Source: JBOGEB01 sp050743125 (GTDB taxonomy: Bacteria; Actinomycetota; Nitriliruptoria; Euzebyales; Egibacteraceae). From it: a stretch of 14,135 nucleotides of DNA. The notes under the pieces were generated by a model. It made no database searches. It was not told the origin of the DNA and saw only the letters and a list, made by a program, of their open reading frames with translations. The stretch covers positions 1 to 14,135 of the forward strand of contig JBOGEB010000106.1 in assembly GCA_050743125.1 (NCBI GenBank), read 5' to 3'. Both the position numbers and the translations under genes were made by a program. Position 1 is the first letter of the stretch; the number at the start of each line of letters is the position of its first letter. Shown in pieces: positions 7,296-14,135 of the stretch.

Positions 7296-7482
7296 CCAGA
7301 CCTCCTTCGAGCTCCGCCTACAGACCTTCAGCACGATCATCCGTGCTCGAGCCGCAGGGGATCCCTGCACATGGGCATCTTTGGCGCGGCCTGGGCTGAC
7401 CCCACCATGATCGGGCATCCCGACGAGGTGCCGCCCGACGAGGCCACCGCAGCGCCCGCGTAGAGGAAGGCTCCCCACTGCG

Positions 7483-7500
7483 GTGGGCACAACTGCCCAT
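7483..7500 (+). promoter_or_regulatory. Inverted-repeat box upstream of the DUF3352 gene (box copy 2)
   Basis: TGGGCA-CAAC-TGCCCA is at 7484-7499, with the same arms and the same 4-nt spacer length as the other copies but a different spacer. It lies 68 bp before the preferred ATG at 7568. The downstream -10-like block seen in the other copies is weak here (CACACTGCA at the equivalent position). Box identity is clear, promoter function inferred. Confidence 0.55.
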
Positions 7501-7567
7501 GTCCCATCGCCGTGTCCTCACTGCACACTGCAACCGTCGGGCGCGGGAGCAAGCGGGGAGGGTGGAC

Positions 7568-9385
7568 ATGGACGACGCTGATGTTGCGAGGCGGCTGCGG
7601 ACGCTTGCCGAGCTCAACCGATCCGGGGTGCTCAGCGACGCGGAGTACGAGGCCGCGACGGCTGAGGTCGTGCGCACGGCGAAGGCACCGGCTCGCGAGG
7701 CGCCCCAGCCCACCGGAGCAGGCTCTCCGACGGCACGAGCGCTCGGTGAGCCAGCGCGGTCCCGAAGCCGACTCCGCCGGGGTCTGCTCGTGGCCGGCTT
7801 GATCTTGGCGCTCGCGGGTTTCGGTGGCGGTGTTTGGGCGTTCCTGGCATTCCGTGGGACGGGCGATGCTCTGGCGAGGATGGTGCCCGACGACGCCACG
7901 GTCTACGTCACGGCCTACCTGGACCCTGCGGCCGGGCAGAAGGCTGCCCTCCTGTCCCTGGCCCGCAAGTTCCCGGAGTCGGGGAACCTCGACCAGTTGA
8001 GCCAGCGGCTGGACGGGCTGCTCGACGCGGGGTTGAGCGACCTCGGGCTCTCGTCGTCGGACGTCCGCCCCTGGGTCGGCGCGCAGGTCGCCTTTGTCCT
8101 GAAAGACCCGGAAGCGGCAAATCCGAGCATGGCGCTGCTCATCACGTCAAAGAACGACGCCGACGCCAAGGGCACGCTGGGCAAGCTGCGAAGCGCAGCG
8201 GCGGCGCAGGGCCTCCACTGGAGCGACGGGCAGCACAATGGGGTGGCGGTGTCGGTCGGCGTCGATGACTCGACGGGATCGTCAGGAGCCGCCTACGCGG
8301 TCCTCGACCACACCGTGATCCTCGCGAGCCATGCGGGGGTCGTCCACGACATCATCGACACCGCCCAGGGCAAGCACCGTGCTCTCCCGGCGGCGGAGGG
8401 GTTCTCACGAACGGTCGCGCGCCTCCCGCGCCGTGCGCTTGGGCTGGCCTACGTGGACCTTGCCCCACTCACTCGGCTGCTCCAGGGACCGGAGGCGCAG
8501 CTCTACGGCACCGCGTTGGCCGGCCCCCTCGACGCGTTCGTCGGGGCCGGGCTTGCCCTCAGCGCAGAGCCCACCGGGGTGGCGGCCGACCTGGCCGTGG
8601 CCTTCGACCCGTCGAAGCTCTCTGCGGAGCAAGGACGTGCGCTGACCGAGCAGGCCCCGCCCGGCCCGATCCTGTCCTTCGCTCCCGAGGATGCGTACGG
8701 GGTAGTGGTCACCCCGGCACGGGCAGAGCTGGACGCGCTCATCGAGCAGTTGCGTGAGCTCCCAGGCAGCGACTTCGCCACACTCGACGCGCAGCTCGGC
8801 CTTTCAGAGGCCATCGAGCACGTGGGCAGTGTGAGCGTCGCGGTCGGGCCTGGCAACGGGGAGGCCGTTCTGGACGGCGCCGTCGTGGTGAGCACCGACG
8901 ACGAGGCCGCCATGCGACGGTTCCTCGCGCGGGCCGCCGCCATGCTGGTGCCAGAACTCGACGGCGATCCGTCCCTGGCCGAATTCGCGCCCAGGCTCCA
9001 GACCGAGGCATACCAGGGGGCGACGATCACGTCGCTGCCGGTGCCCGGGCTTTCCGGCTTCGCCCCCGCCTTCGCGGTGACCGACGGCGTCGCGATCGTC
9101 GCCTCGTCGCCAGCGCACGTGAAGAAAGTTGTGGACGCCCGCGCCCAGAAGCAGAGCATCACCACGACCGAGCGCTTTCGGGAGACCATACGGCACGTCG
9201 ATGCACAGAACTCGACGCTGCTCTACGTGGACCTTGAAGCCGCTCTCGACGCCGCCCAGAACGCCGAGGGTCCGCTCTTCCCGCAGGAGGCCGCTCCGTA
9301 TCTGAAGCCGCTCAGGGCGGTCGTGCTCACCTCGAAGGCGAGCGAGCAGGAACGCAGTATCCGATTGTTCGTGCTGATCGAGTAA
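7568..9385 (+). CDS. DUF3352-type membrane-anchored protein with SHOCT-like N-terminus
   Basis: A 605-residue protein from the ATG at 7568, chosen because GGGGAGG (7555-7561) is 6 nt upstream; the open frame extends back to 7499 but that would include the regulatory box. Residues 10-35 (LRTLAELNRSGVLSDAEYEA) resemble a SHOCT domain, a short oligomerisation helix pair. An Arg-rich linker and one membrane helix (about 71-94) follow. The remaining 510 residues, with MVPDDATVYVTAYLDP, LGLAYVDLAPL and a repeated LLYVDLEA-type pattern, match DUF3352, a family of unknown function with tandem alpha/beta modules, expected outside the membrane. The frame is clean despite the eroded element just upstream. 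It is preceded by the regulatory box and followed 74 nt later by the histidine kinase gene. Confidence 0.85.
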   Translation: MDDADVARRLRTLAELNRSGVLSDAEYEAATAEVVRTAKAPAREAPQPTGAGSPTARALGEPARSRSRLRRGLLVAGLILALAGFGGGVWAFLAFRGTGDALARMVPDDATVYVTAYLDPAAGQKAALLSLARKFPESGNLDQLSQRLDGLLDAGLSDLGLSSSDVRPWVGAQVAFVLKDPEAANPSMALLITSKNDADAKGTLGKLRSAAAAQGLHWSDGQHNGVAVSVGVDDSTGSSGAAYAVLDHTVILASHAGVVHDIIDTAQGKHRALPAAEGFSRTVARLPRRALGLAYVDLAPLTRLLQGPEAQLYGTALAGPLDAFVGAGLALSAEPTGVAADLAVAFDPSKLSAEQGRALTEQAPPGPILSFAPEDAYGVVVTPARAELDALIEQLRELPGSDFATLDAQLGLSEAIEHVGSVSVAVGPGNGEAVLDGAVVVSTDDEAAMRRFLARAAAMLVPELDGDPSLAEFAPRLQTEAYQGATITSLPVPGLSGFAPAFAVTDGVAIVASSPAHVKKVVDARAQKQSITTTERFRETIRHVDAQNSTLLYVDLEAALDAAQNAEGPLFPQEAAPYLKPLRAVVLTSKASEQERSIRLFVLIE

Positions 9386-9459
9386 CTGACCCCCCCGCCC
9401 GCCCAATCGTGGCATCCTGGATGTGCGGGTTACGGACGGGATAGGGAGGGCAGCTGTCC

Positions 9460-10737
9460 GTGGCGGGGCAGGGAATTTTGTGTGTGAGCCTTGATCGGGA
9501 CGATTTGGGCCACCCGGTCGTGGGTAAAGCGCTCGTGTCGCTCGGGCTGTTCCGCTGTATCGGCGCGGTCTTCGTGTTCGGACTGAGCATCCGCGAGCAC
9601 GGGCTGCTGGCGACCGCGCCGTGGACCGTTGCCGTGCTCGTGTTCGCTGCTGTGCTCAACGTCACCGCGCTGGTCCTGGTGCGGGATGGTCGCCGGGCGC
9701 TGCTCGCGCATCCCGGAGTCGTGGCAGCCGACGTCGCCTTGGCCGTAGCGGTCAACGTCTGGGCAGGCGCACTCGCCGCCCGAGGCACCTACCTCACGCC
9801 CTACCAGGACCCAATGTCGATCTACCTGACCGGGACCGTGACCCTGTGGGCCTTCCTCATGGGCGGGGCGGCCGGGGTGTGGGGTGCCGGGGTCGGCCTG
9901 GCCGCCCACTGGGCGACAGGCATGGTCAACGGGTACGGGGCTGGTGCGCTCGCCAACGGCGTGCTCTATGAGCGCTGGGTCTGGCTGCTGCTCGGCGTCG
10001 TCGGCGCCGCGCTCGTCAGCAGGGGGGTCGCCGACGGGCTGCGGGCCGAGCACCGGGCGCGGCTGGCGAGCTGCCGCGCCGCACAGGCCGAGGCCGAGGC
10101 CCGGATCCTGCGCGAGGCTCACGGCGGGGTCCTGCCGACGCTCGCGAGCATCCGCCACCTGCTGGGCGCCGAGGGCGACCGGGGCGAGCAGGCCACCGCC
10201 GTCCTCGGCCTGGTTCACGACTGCGAGACCACGCTCCGCCGCCGGCTGGTCGAGTGGAACGGCGGCTGGAGCGAGGTCCGAAGCGCGGTCGAGGACGAGA
10301 TCGCGCGGCTGCGCAAACGCCGCCAACTCGCCCGCGAATCCGCGGTCCACGTCGAGGTCGTCGAGGTCGGGGCCATGCCGGCGGTCGAGCCGTTCGTGGC
10401 GGGAGCCCTCGTCGAGGCGATCGGCGAGGCCGTCCGCAACGCGGTCCGCCACGCCAACGCCACGCGCGTTGTCGTGAAGCTGGCCAGCACGGGAAGCTGG
10501 CTGTCCGCCGTGGTCCGCGACGACGGCTGCGGATTCGCCCGGACGCGCGAGGGCTTCGGGATCCGCCACTCGATCCGCAACCCGCTGAAGGCCGTCGGCG
10601 GCTGTGCGGCACGCCGCGGCGGTCCCGGCGAGGGGACCCGCTGGGAGCTGCGCGTGCCGGTCGTCGCAGCTGACCACTCTCAGGACGGCGTGGGCAGGAC
10701 TACCCATTCCCGCCGGTCAGCGGCGCTCGCACGATAA
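9460..10737 (+). CDS. NarL-system-type membrane histidine kinase with atypical H-box
   Basis: A 425-residue protein starting at GTG with GGGAGGG (9444-9450) upstream. The N-terminal 190 residues form five or six hydrophobic helices with short loops and no clear extracellular sensor domain. A coiled segment (about 195-225) leads to the HisKA_3-like motif ILREAHGGVLPTL, with the presumed phospho-acceptor at H221. In this family an Asp or Glu normally follows the His; here it is Gly. The HATPase domain is complete: N box EAVRNAVRHA (N327), G1 DDGCGF (354-359) and G2 GFGIRHS. After WELRVPV comes a tail of about 22 residues that coincides with the response regulator's promoter. Its stop is 4 nt before the regulator ATG, so they form a cognate pair. 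The signal is unknown. Confidence 0.85.
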   Translation: MAGQGILCVSLDRDDLGHPVVGKALVSLGLFRCIGAVFVFGLSIREHGLLATAPWTVAVLVFAAVLNVTALVLVRDGRRALLAHPGVVAADVALAVAVNVWAGALAARGTYLTPYQDPMSIYLTGTVTLWAFLMGGAAGVWGAGVGLAAHWATGMVNGYGAGALANGVLYERWVWLLLGVVGAALVSRGVADGLRAEHRARLASCRAAQAEAEARILREAHGGVLPTLASIRHLLGAEGDRGEQATAVLGLVHDCETTLRRRLVEWNGGWSEVRSAVEDEIARLRKRRQLARESAVHVEVVEVGAMPAVEPFVAGALVEAIGEAVRNAVRHANATRVVVKLASTGSWLSAVVRDDGCGFARTREGFGIRHSIRNPLKAVGGCAARRGGPGEGTRWELRVPVVAADHSQDGVGRTTHSRRSAALAR

Positions 10738-10738
10738 G
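10691..10738 (+). promoter_or_regulatory. Inverted-repeat box plus -10-like GATAAG inside the kinase gene 3' end (box copy 3)
   Basis: TGGGCA-GGAC-TACCCA (10691-10706; one mismatch in the right arm) is followed after 24 nt by ACGATAAGG, aligned with ATCATGAGC of copies 1 and 4. GATAAG (10733-10738) is a fair -10 hexamer. Transcription would begin at about the regulator's ATG (10742), giving a leaderless or nearly leaderless mRNA. The site is entirely inside the last codons of the histidine kinase gene. Confidence 0.6.
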
Positions 10739-10741
10739 GCT

Positions 10742-11434
10742 ATGGCGATCTCCTGCCTGCTCGTCGAGGACCATCCGGCCACCCGTGACGGGTTGGCGGC
10801 GTTCCTGAGGACGACCGACGAGCTGCGGCTTGTCGGCGCGGCCACGTCGGCCCGCCAGGCGGTGGCGCTCGACATCGGTGCCCCGGACGTCGTCGTCCTC
10901 GACCTCGTCGTCGACGGCGCAGGCGCGCTCGAGGAGTTCCACGGCGCCGAGGCTGTCGAGGCTGTCATCGAGCGCTGGCCGGGCGCGGCCGTCCTTGTCT
11001 ATACCGCGTTCGAGTGCCGCCGTTGCATGGTCGACGCGTTCGCGGCCGGGGCGTGCGGCTACCTACTCAAACGCGAGGAGCTGCCGGTGCTCGCCCGAGT
11101 GATCCGCCAGGTCGCTGATGGCGAGTTCCCAACCCCCGGGCTGGCGGGGTTCCTGCTGAGCGCCGAGCCCGAGCCCGGCTACCACCTCACCGGCCGTGAG
11201 ATCGAGGTCCTTGAGCTGCTCGCCGAGGGGATGACCAACTCCGAAATCGCCCGCGCCCTGAGGATCAGCCAGAAGACCGTCGCCAACCACCTCGAGGCCA
11301 TTCGCACCAAGATGCGCGTCGGCAACCGCACCGAGGTCGTGATCAAGGCATCCCGCGACGGCCTCATCGACGGCCTCGGCTGGAACCGCTCCTGCGCCTG
11401 CGGCGCCCCCCGCCGCCGCGCTCGCCGAGGCTGA
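10742..11434 (+). CDS. NarL/FixJ-family response regulator with cysteine-containing receiver
   Basis: A 230-residue protein. The receiver has the acidic pair E9-D10, phospho-acceptor D54 (VVVLDLVVD), switch T88 and conserved K110 (GYLLKRE). The LuxR-type helix-turn-helix is at about 149-210 (LTGREIEVLELLAEG, NSEIARALRISQKTVANHL). Unusual are C92-x-x-C95 at the start of helix alpha4, C105 before GYLLK, and a basic tail with C218 and C220. It follows the histidine kinase gene after 4 nt and has its own likely promoter within that gene. No Shine-Dalgarno sequence precedes the ATG, in keeping with leaderless translation. It is the obvious candidate to bind the TGGGCA-N4-TGCCCA boxes, including one next to each end of its own gene. 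Confidence 0.9.
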   Translation: MAISCLLVEDHPATRDGLAAFLRTTDELRLVGAATSARQAVALDIGAPDVVVLDLVVDGAGALEEFHGAEAVEAVIERWPGAAVLVYTAFECRRCMVDAFAAGACGYLLKREELPVLARVIRQVADGEFPTPGLAGFLLSAEPEPGYHLTGREIEVLELLAEGMTNSEIARALRISQKTVANHLEAIRTKMRVGNRTEVVIKASRDGLIDGLGWNRSCACGAPRRRARRG

Positions 11435-11435
11435 G

Positions 11436-11484
11436 TGGGCAGGACTGCCCATGGTGGCGGTCGGCGGTGCCGCTCATCATGAGC
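11436..11484 (+). promoter_or_regulatory. Inverted-repeat box plus -10-like element upstream of the multi-pass membrane gene (box copy 4)
   Basis: TGGGCA-GGAC-TGCCCA (11436-11451) starts one base after the response-regulator stop codon. Exactly 24 nt later comes ATCATGAGC (11476-11484), the same nine bases at the same distance as in copy 1. The next gene starts at GTG 11516, leaving a leader of about 25 nt that holds the ribosome site. Confidence 0.65.
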
Positions 11485-11515
11485 ATGTCTGGCGAGTCAA
11501 GAGCGGGGGTGGGTC

Positions 11516-12808
11516 GTGAGCACAGCACCGGAGACGGGCCGGCCGGTGCCGTGGGAGCGGGTGATCCGAGCGGCGGCAGTGCCGGTGGCGTGCGTCATGG
11601 GTACGGCGCTGGTGCTGACCGTACTGCTCGCCGCCGCAATCAAGGAGGTCGCGGTCTTGCCCGGGATCTTCGGCGCGATGGCCGGGCTGCTGCTTGGCAG
11701 CGACGTGACGCTGCAGGTCACGGTCCTCTTCTTTGAAGGCAGCGGACAGTTCGCGCTCGTGTCGCTGCTCGTCCTAGCGGTGATGGCAATCCTGGTAAGC
11801 CGTCACCAGCTCGTACGCGAGTCGGCGGACGACCCGAGGATCGTCGGGGTCGGCGCGGCCGTGTGCGGGGTGTGGTGGCTGGTCGGGGCAGTGGTCGCCG
11901 GCGTGTTCCGCTCAGGAGCAGCGGGTGATCTGGGCGGAACGGCGCTGAGTAGCCAGCCCCGGCCGCTGTACGCGCTGGTGGCGGGGGCAGCCGTCTGGGT
12001 GACGGCGTCCTGCTACAGGCGGTTCGTGGCGTTCCGCTGGGCGTTGGAGGGACTGGTAACGACCTCGCTCGTGCTGTGGCTGGCGTATCTGGTGCTGCTC
12101 GCGAAAGACGCCAGGTCGGGCGACGGGGGGCTGTTGGCCCTGTTCGCGGTGATGGCGCTGCTGCTGGCCGGCAATGTCGTGGTGATGCTGGTCGTCTGGC
12201 CGTTCGGCGCGCACGTGCAGGCCGGCCCGCTGATCACGAGCTTCTCGCAGGCGACCGAGCAGGCCGGCTGGCTGTGGCTGGTGCCGCTCGTCGTCATCGT
12301 GCTCGTGCTGTGGTGGGCCTTTTCGCTCGCGCCGGCCCGGTCGCGTCATGGGTTCCGCGACCGGCTAGTCATGGTCGGGCTGGCTCTGTGGGTCACGCTG
12401 AGCGTGGCGATCGGGCTGGGCAACCCGTCACTGACGGGGGTGGGATCGTTCCTGCCAGGGGCGAGTGAGCTGACGCTGGGCGTGACCGGCGTGCCGTTCA
12501 GCCTGCTTGTCCCCGTGATCGTACTCACCGCACTGGTCGCCGGCGCGACCTACCTGAAGATGACGAAGACCGACCCCAGCGCGTGGGCTCGCCCGGATGC
12601 CGGTGAGGGAGACCCGGCGGGGACGGATGCCGTCCGCTCCCTGGGTCAGGCGTTTCGCTCCCTGCTGTCCACGCCGTTGCACGAGGTCCCGCTCATGCGG
12701 GACTCGCGCGGTGCGACCCCGCCACCGCCTGCGGACCAGGCCCCGCCATCGCCGCCACCAGCCGCTCCCGGCTCGTCTGCTCCCTCAGACTCCGAGGGCG
12801 CCCCCTGA
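11516..12808 (+). CDS. Multi-pass integral membrane protein of unknown function
   Basis: A 430-residue protein starting at GTG, with a G-rich ribosome site (GGGGGTGGG, 11505-11513). It has about eight to ten hydrophobic helices from residue 17 to about 355 (for example VACVMGTALVLTVLLAAA and LLVPVIVLTALVAGATYL), then a cytoplasmic-looking tail rich in Pro, Ala and Ser. Hydrophilic loops are short, with no nucleotide-binding motif or transporter signature I recognise. Size and helix pattern are reminiscent of actinobacterial 'streptophobe' proteins, but I cannot confirm that. It follows the two-component system and has its own copy of the regulatory box, so it may be a target or an accessory of that system. 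Confidence 0.75.
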   Translation: MSTAPETGRPVPWERVIRAAAVPVACVMGTALVLTVLLAAAIKEVAVLPGIFGAMAGLLLGSDVTLQVTVLFFEGSGQFALVSLLVLAVMAILVSRHQLVRESADDPRIVGVGAAVCGVWWLVGAVVAGVFRSGAAGDLGGTALSSQPRPLYALVAGAAVWVTASCYRRFVAFRWALEGLVTTSLVLWLAYLVLLAKDARSGDGGLLALFAVMALLLAGNVVVMLVVWPFGAHVQAGPLITSFSQATEQAGWLWLVPLVVIVLVLWWAFSLAPARSRHGFRDRLVMVGLALWVTLSVAIGLGNPSLTGVGSFLPGASELTLGVTGVPFSLLVPVIVLTALVAGATYLKMTKTDPSAWARPDAGEGDPAGTDAVRSLGQAFRSLLSTPLHEVPLMRDSRGATPPPPADQAPPSPPPAAPGSSAPSDSEGAP

Positions 12809-13001
12809 CCAGGATCGTCGAACCGACCAGCGGAACTCTCGGGGGGGGAGACAACGGCCACTTCCACGCAATCGACCAGGCGTGGGGTACGCAGCGCTAG
12901 CGGTTCGCCTTTCTCACCCTCACGTCCTTCGCATCAGCGGCAGGAGGATCGTGGCCCCAGGCATCCAGAATTGCCTTATTGAGAAATGACGCATAACGAG
13001 A
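12809..13001. other. Intergenic stretch without a recognised gene
   Basis: About 190 bp between the multi-pass membrane gene and the low-GC gene. It contains a G8 run (12841-12848) and the base composition starts to fall towards its right end. I see no convincing promoter, box copy or terminator hairpin. Confidence 0.4.
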
Positions 13002-13853
13002 ATGGGCTACATGAGCGACAAAGCAAAGACGATTCTAGAGGCTCTGGGCCTGGCGGTGACGATTGTCGGCCTCGTGTTCGCCTATCTCCAACTCCGTGAG
13101 GGAAATAGTGGCACTTCCCCAAAGACGGAGAACGGCGACCTTCTCTCGACACCTATCCCGTCCTCCACCGAGGGGTCCGGCTCCACTCCGACGATGAGCA
13201 TTCCGGCTCAATCGCCGCCGCGACTCCCGTATCAGGCCGACTGGTCGAGGGGCATGGGCGGATGGGTAGGGTCCGAGGACTGGACAACGGTGAACGGCAT
13301 GCTGGTCAACAACGGAGGCCGAGACAGTCAGCAAATAAGCACCACGGCACCGATTTCCCTTGACGCTGTCCGTGATTACGTTGTAGAAGCCGATATTCAA
13401 CTTGTCAAGTATTCGGACGAGGGCTCCACCTCTGCCCTTAACTCATTTGGCCTCATAGTCCGATCAGGAGACAACAACAGTGGCTATGGCGTAGGCCATT
13501 GCGTCTCTGTTCGTGGACTCACCTTCGTTCCAGAGGAGTGCGCCCCAAACCAGCCGGAAGTGGGGGCAGCCAATTCGTCCCCAGGTGACGTGGCACCACC
13601 ACCAGCTTTTGTTACGCTGATACAGACTGCCGACGACCAGGATCGTGAGGTTATCAAGGTGGCGCCGTTCCGCCCACGCGATTCCTGGCACCATTACCGA
13701 GCAGAAGTGAAGGGTAACACGATCCGACTTTTGATCGACGGGACAGAGATTCTCACTGCAACCGATAACAGGTACCTCACGGGTGGGCGCATCGGCCTCT
13801 GGAGCAAGCACTGCCAGATTAATATCAAAAGTTTCAGGATAACGGCAGCCTAA
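13002..13853 (+). CDS. Membrane-anchored LamG/DUF1080-like protein of lower GC content
   Basis: A 283-residue protein. An ATG at 13011 is a near-equal alternative start, and neither has a good ribosome site. One membrane helix (about residues 10-29) is followed by a Ser/Thr/Pro-rich linker (about 35-75) and a C-terminal beta-rich domain of about 205 residues. Its pattern, DWSRGMGGW, then VEADIQLV, FGLIVR, WHHYRAEVKGNTIRLLIDG and GGRIGLWS, is that of concanavalin-like jelly rolls (LamG, DUF1080/3-keto-disaccharide hydrolase group). Such domains bind or cleave sugars, but no catalytic residues can be named. Two cysteines (HCVSV and EECAP) may form a disulfide. The gene is visibly poorer in GC than its neighbours, about half GC in the row from 13381, suggesting transfer. 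A probable transposase fragment lies 180 bp downstream. Confidence 0.75.
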   Translation: MGYMSDKAKTILEALGLAVTIVGLVFAYLQLREGNSGTSPKTENGDLLSTPIPSSTEGSGSTPTMSIPAQSPPRLPYQADWSRGMGGWVGSEDWTTVNGMLVNNGGRDSQQISTTAPISLDAVRDYVVEADIQLVKYSDEGSTSALNSFGLIVRSGDNNSGYGVGHCVSVRGLTFVPEECAPNQPEVGAANSSPGDVAPPPAFVTLIQTADDQDREVIKVAPFRPRDSWHHYRAEVKGNTIRLLIDGTEILTATDNRYLTGGRIGLWSKHCQINIKSFRITAA

Positions 13854-14034
13854 AGGGCACCAGGGCAGCGATCCCGGCCAGCAGGAACAGGACGGCGTCG
13901 GGATTCGACACTGGAATCGACCTGGCCGAGGGGAACCAAGTGACGATCAGCGCAAGAGGAACAGCCTTGTACGGTCCTGACTCATTCGGGGTTGCGACGG
14001 CCACCCGGTGAGACACCCTTTGTCAACCTCGGGG

Positions 14035-14135
14035 TCAGGCGGCCTGTTTGGGTGGGTCGTTGATGCGTCCGAGGGCACGGTTGCGGTTGGCTGTGTGGAC
14101 GGCTTCGTCGTAGCGGACGCCTTTGTGCAGGCAGT
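14035..14135 (-). CDS. C-terminal fragment of a probable transposase (partial at window end)
   Basis: On the minus strand an open frame runs from the window edge to a TGA at 14035-14037, encoding 32 residues with CLHKGVRYDEAVHTANRNR and a basic, Pro- and Ala-rich end. The C-L-x-K-G-V-x-YDE pattern resembles the ends of some actinobacterial transposases of the IS110/IS116 group, but the piece is too short for a firm call. It converges on the low-GC gene at 13002-13853. Confidence 0.4.
   Translation of the reverse strand, partial: CLHKGVRYDEAVHTANRNRALGRINDPPKQAA

Larger units (their letters stand above)
5989..7371 (-). mobile_element. Eroded IS110-family insertion element (ends approximate)
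   Basis: The element is defined by an IS110-type transposase remnant on the minus strand (6248-7295). IS110 elements usually lack long terminal inverted repeats, so the ends are hard to set. My limits rest on a shared TGTGCAGGG, present at 5995-6003 and in inverted orientation at 7363-7371, and on the second copy of the 17-bp repeat at 5989. A 9-bp match could be chance. Bases 5938-6247 carry no gene apart from the transposase 3' flank and hold a strong hairpin; 7296-7371 is the short upstream end. The element sits between the decayed kinase gene and the DUF3352 gene. Confidence 0.5.

Noticed and set aside
7371..7463. A 30-codon plus-strand frame (MGIFGAAWADPTM...) between the transposase start and the DUF3352 gene
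   Set aside because: A start codon and a distant GGGG are present, but there is no family resemblance and it lies next to the presumed element border; chance is likely.
9430..10707. A 425-codon minus-strand frame opposite the histidine kinase
   Set aside because: The sense strand has a complete ATP-binding domain and membrane helices; the antisense product has no recognisable motifs.
13834..14016. A 60-codon minus-strand frame with one hydrophobic stretch, overlapping the end of the low-GC gene
   Set aside because: It has a GTG start without a ribosome site, no known motif, and converges on and overlaps a better-supported gene. A membrane-protein remnant cannot be excluded.
1..14135. CRISPR arrays, tRNA and rRNA genes
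   Set aside because: No regularly spaced repeat series, no cloverleaf with a CCA-side stem and no rRNA-like conserved stretches were seen on reading both strands.

Overview
The window is very GC-rich over most of its length. It has frequent GTG starts, 4-bp ATGA gene overlaps, NarL-type signalling, a DUF1023 hydrolase fragment, DUF3352 and DUF4282 proteins, and an IS110-type transposase relic resembling those of high-GC Gram-positives. This points to chromosomal DNA of an actinobacterium (Actinomycetota); I cannot place it more finely.

Layout. Bases 1-905 hold the end of a DUF1023 alpha/beta hydrolase gene overlapping a small lipoprotein gene. A methyltransferase gene (868-1527, minus) converges on these and is divergent from a translationally coupled pair, a membrane-anchored cupin and a membrane-anchored molybdopterin oxidoreductase (1628-3588). 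Next come a DUF4282 membrane protein and a receptor-type Ser/Thr kinase with PASTA and NPCBM-like ectodomains; the kinase gene is broken by four apparent frameshifts (3748-5937). An eroded IS110-family element with a long structured non-coding end follows (about 5989-7371). Then come an intact DUF3352 membrane protein (7568-9385), a NarL-type histidine kinase and response regulator (9460-11434) and a multi-pass membrane protein (11516-12808). A lower-GC gene for a membrane-anchored LamG/DUF1080-like protein (13002-13853) and the last codons of a probable transposase on the minus strand complete the window.

The most interesting signal is a four-times repeated inverted repeat, TGGGCA-N4-TGCCCA. 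It stands upstream of the DUF4282/kinase genes, the DUF3352 gene, the response-regulator gene and the multi-pass membrane gene. In three of the four copies a -10-like element (ANNATRAG) begins exactly 25 nt after the last base of the box. The simplest reading is an autoregulated regulon of the two-component system encoded here, with all other targets being membrane or envelope proteins. The histidine kinase has several membrane helices, no obvious external sensor domain, and glycine instead of the usual acidic residue after its phospho-acceptor histidine. The response regulator carries a CxxC in its receiver domain. The regulon and any envelope or redox role are inferences.

Decay is local: all clear frameshifts lie between about 4445 and 7200 (kinase and transposase), while long genes on both sides are open. 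That suggests genuine erosion around an insertion element, although local consensus errors cannot be ruled out from sequence alone.
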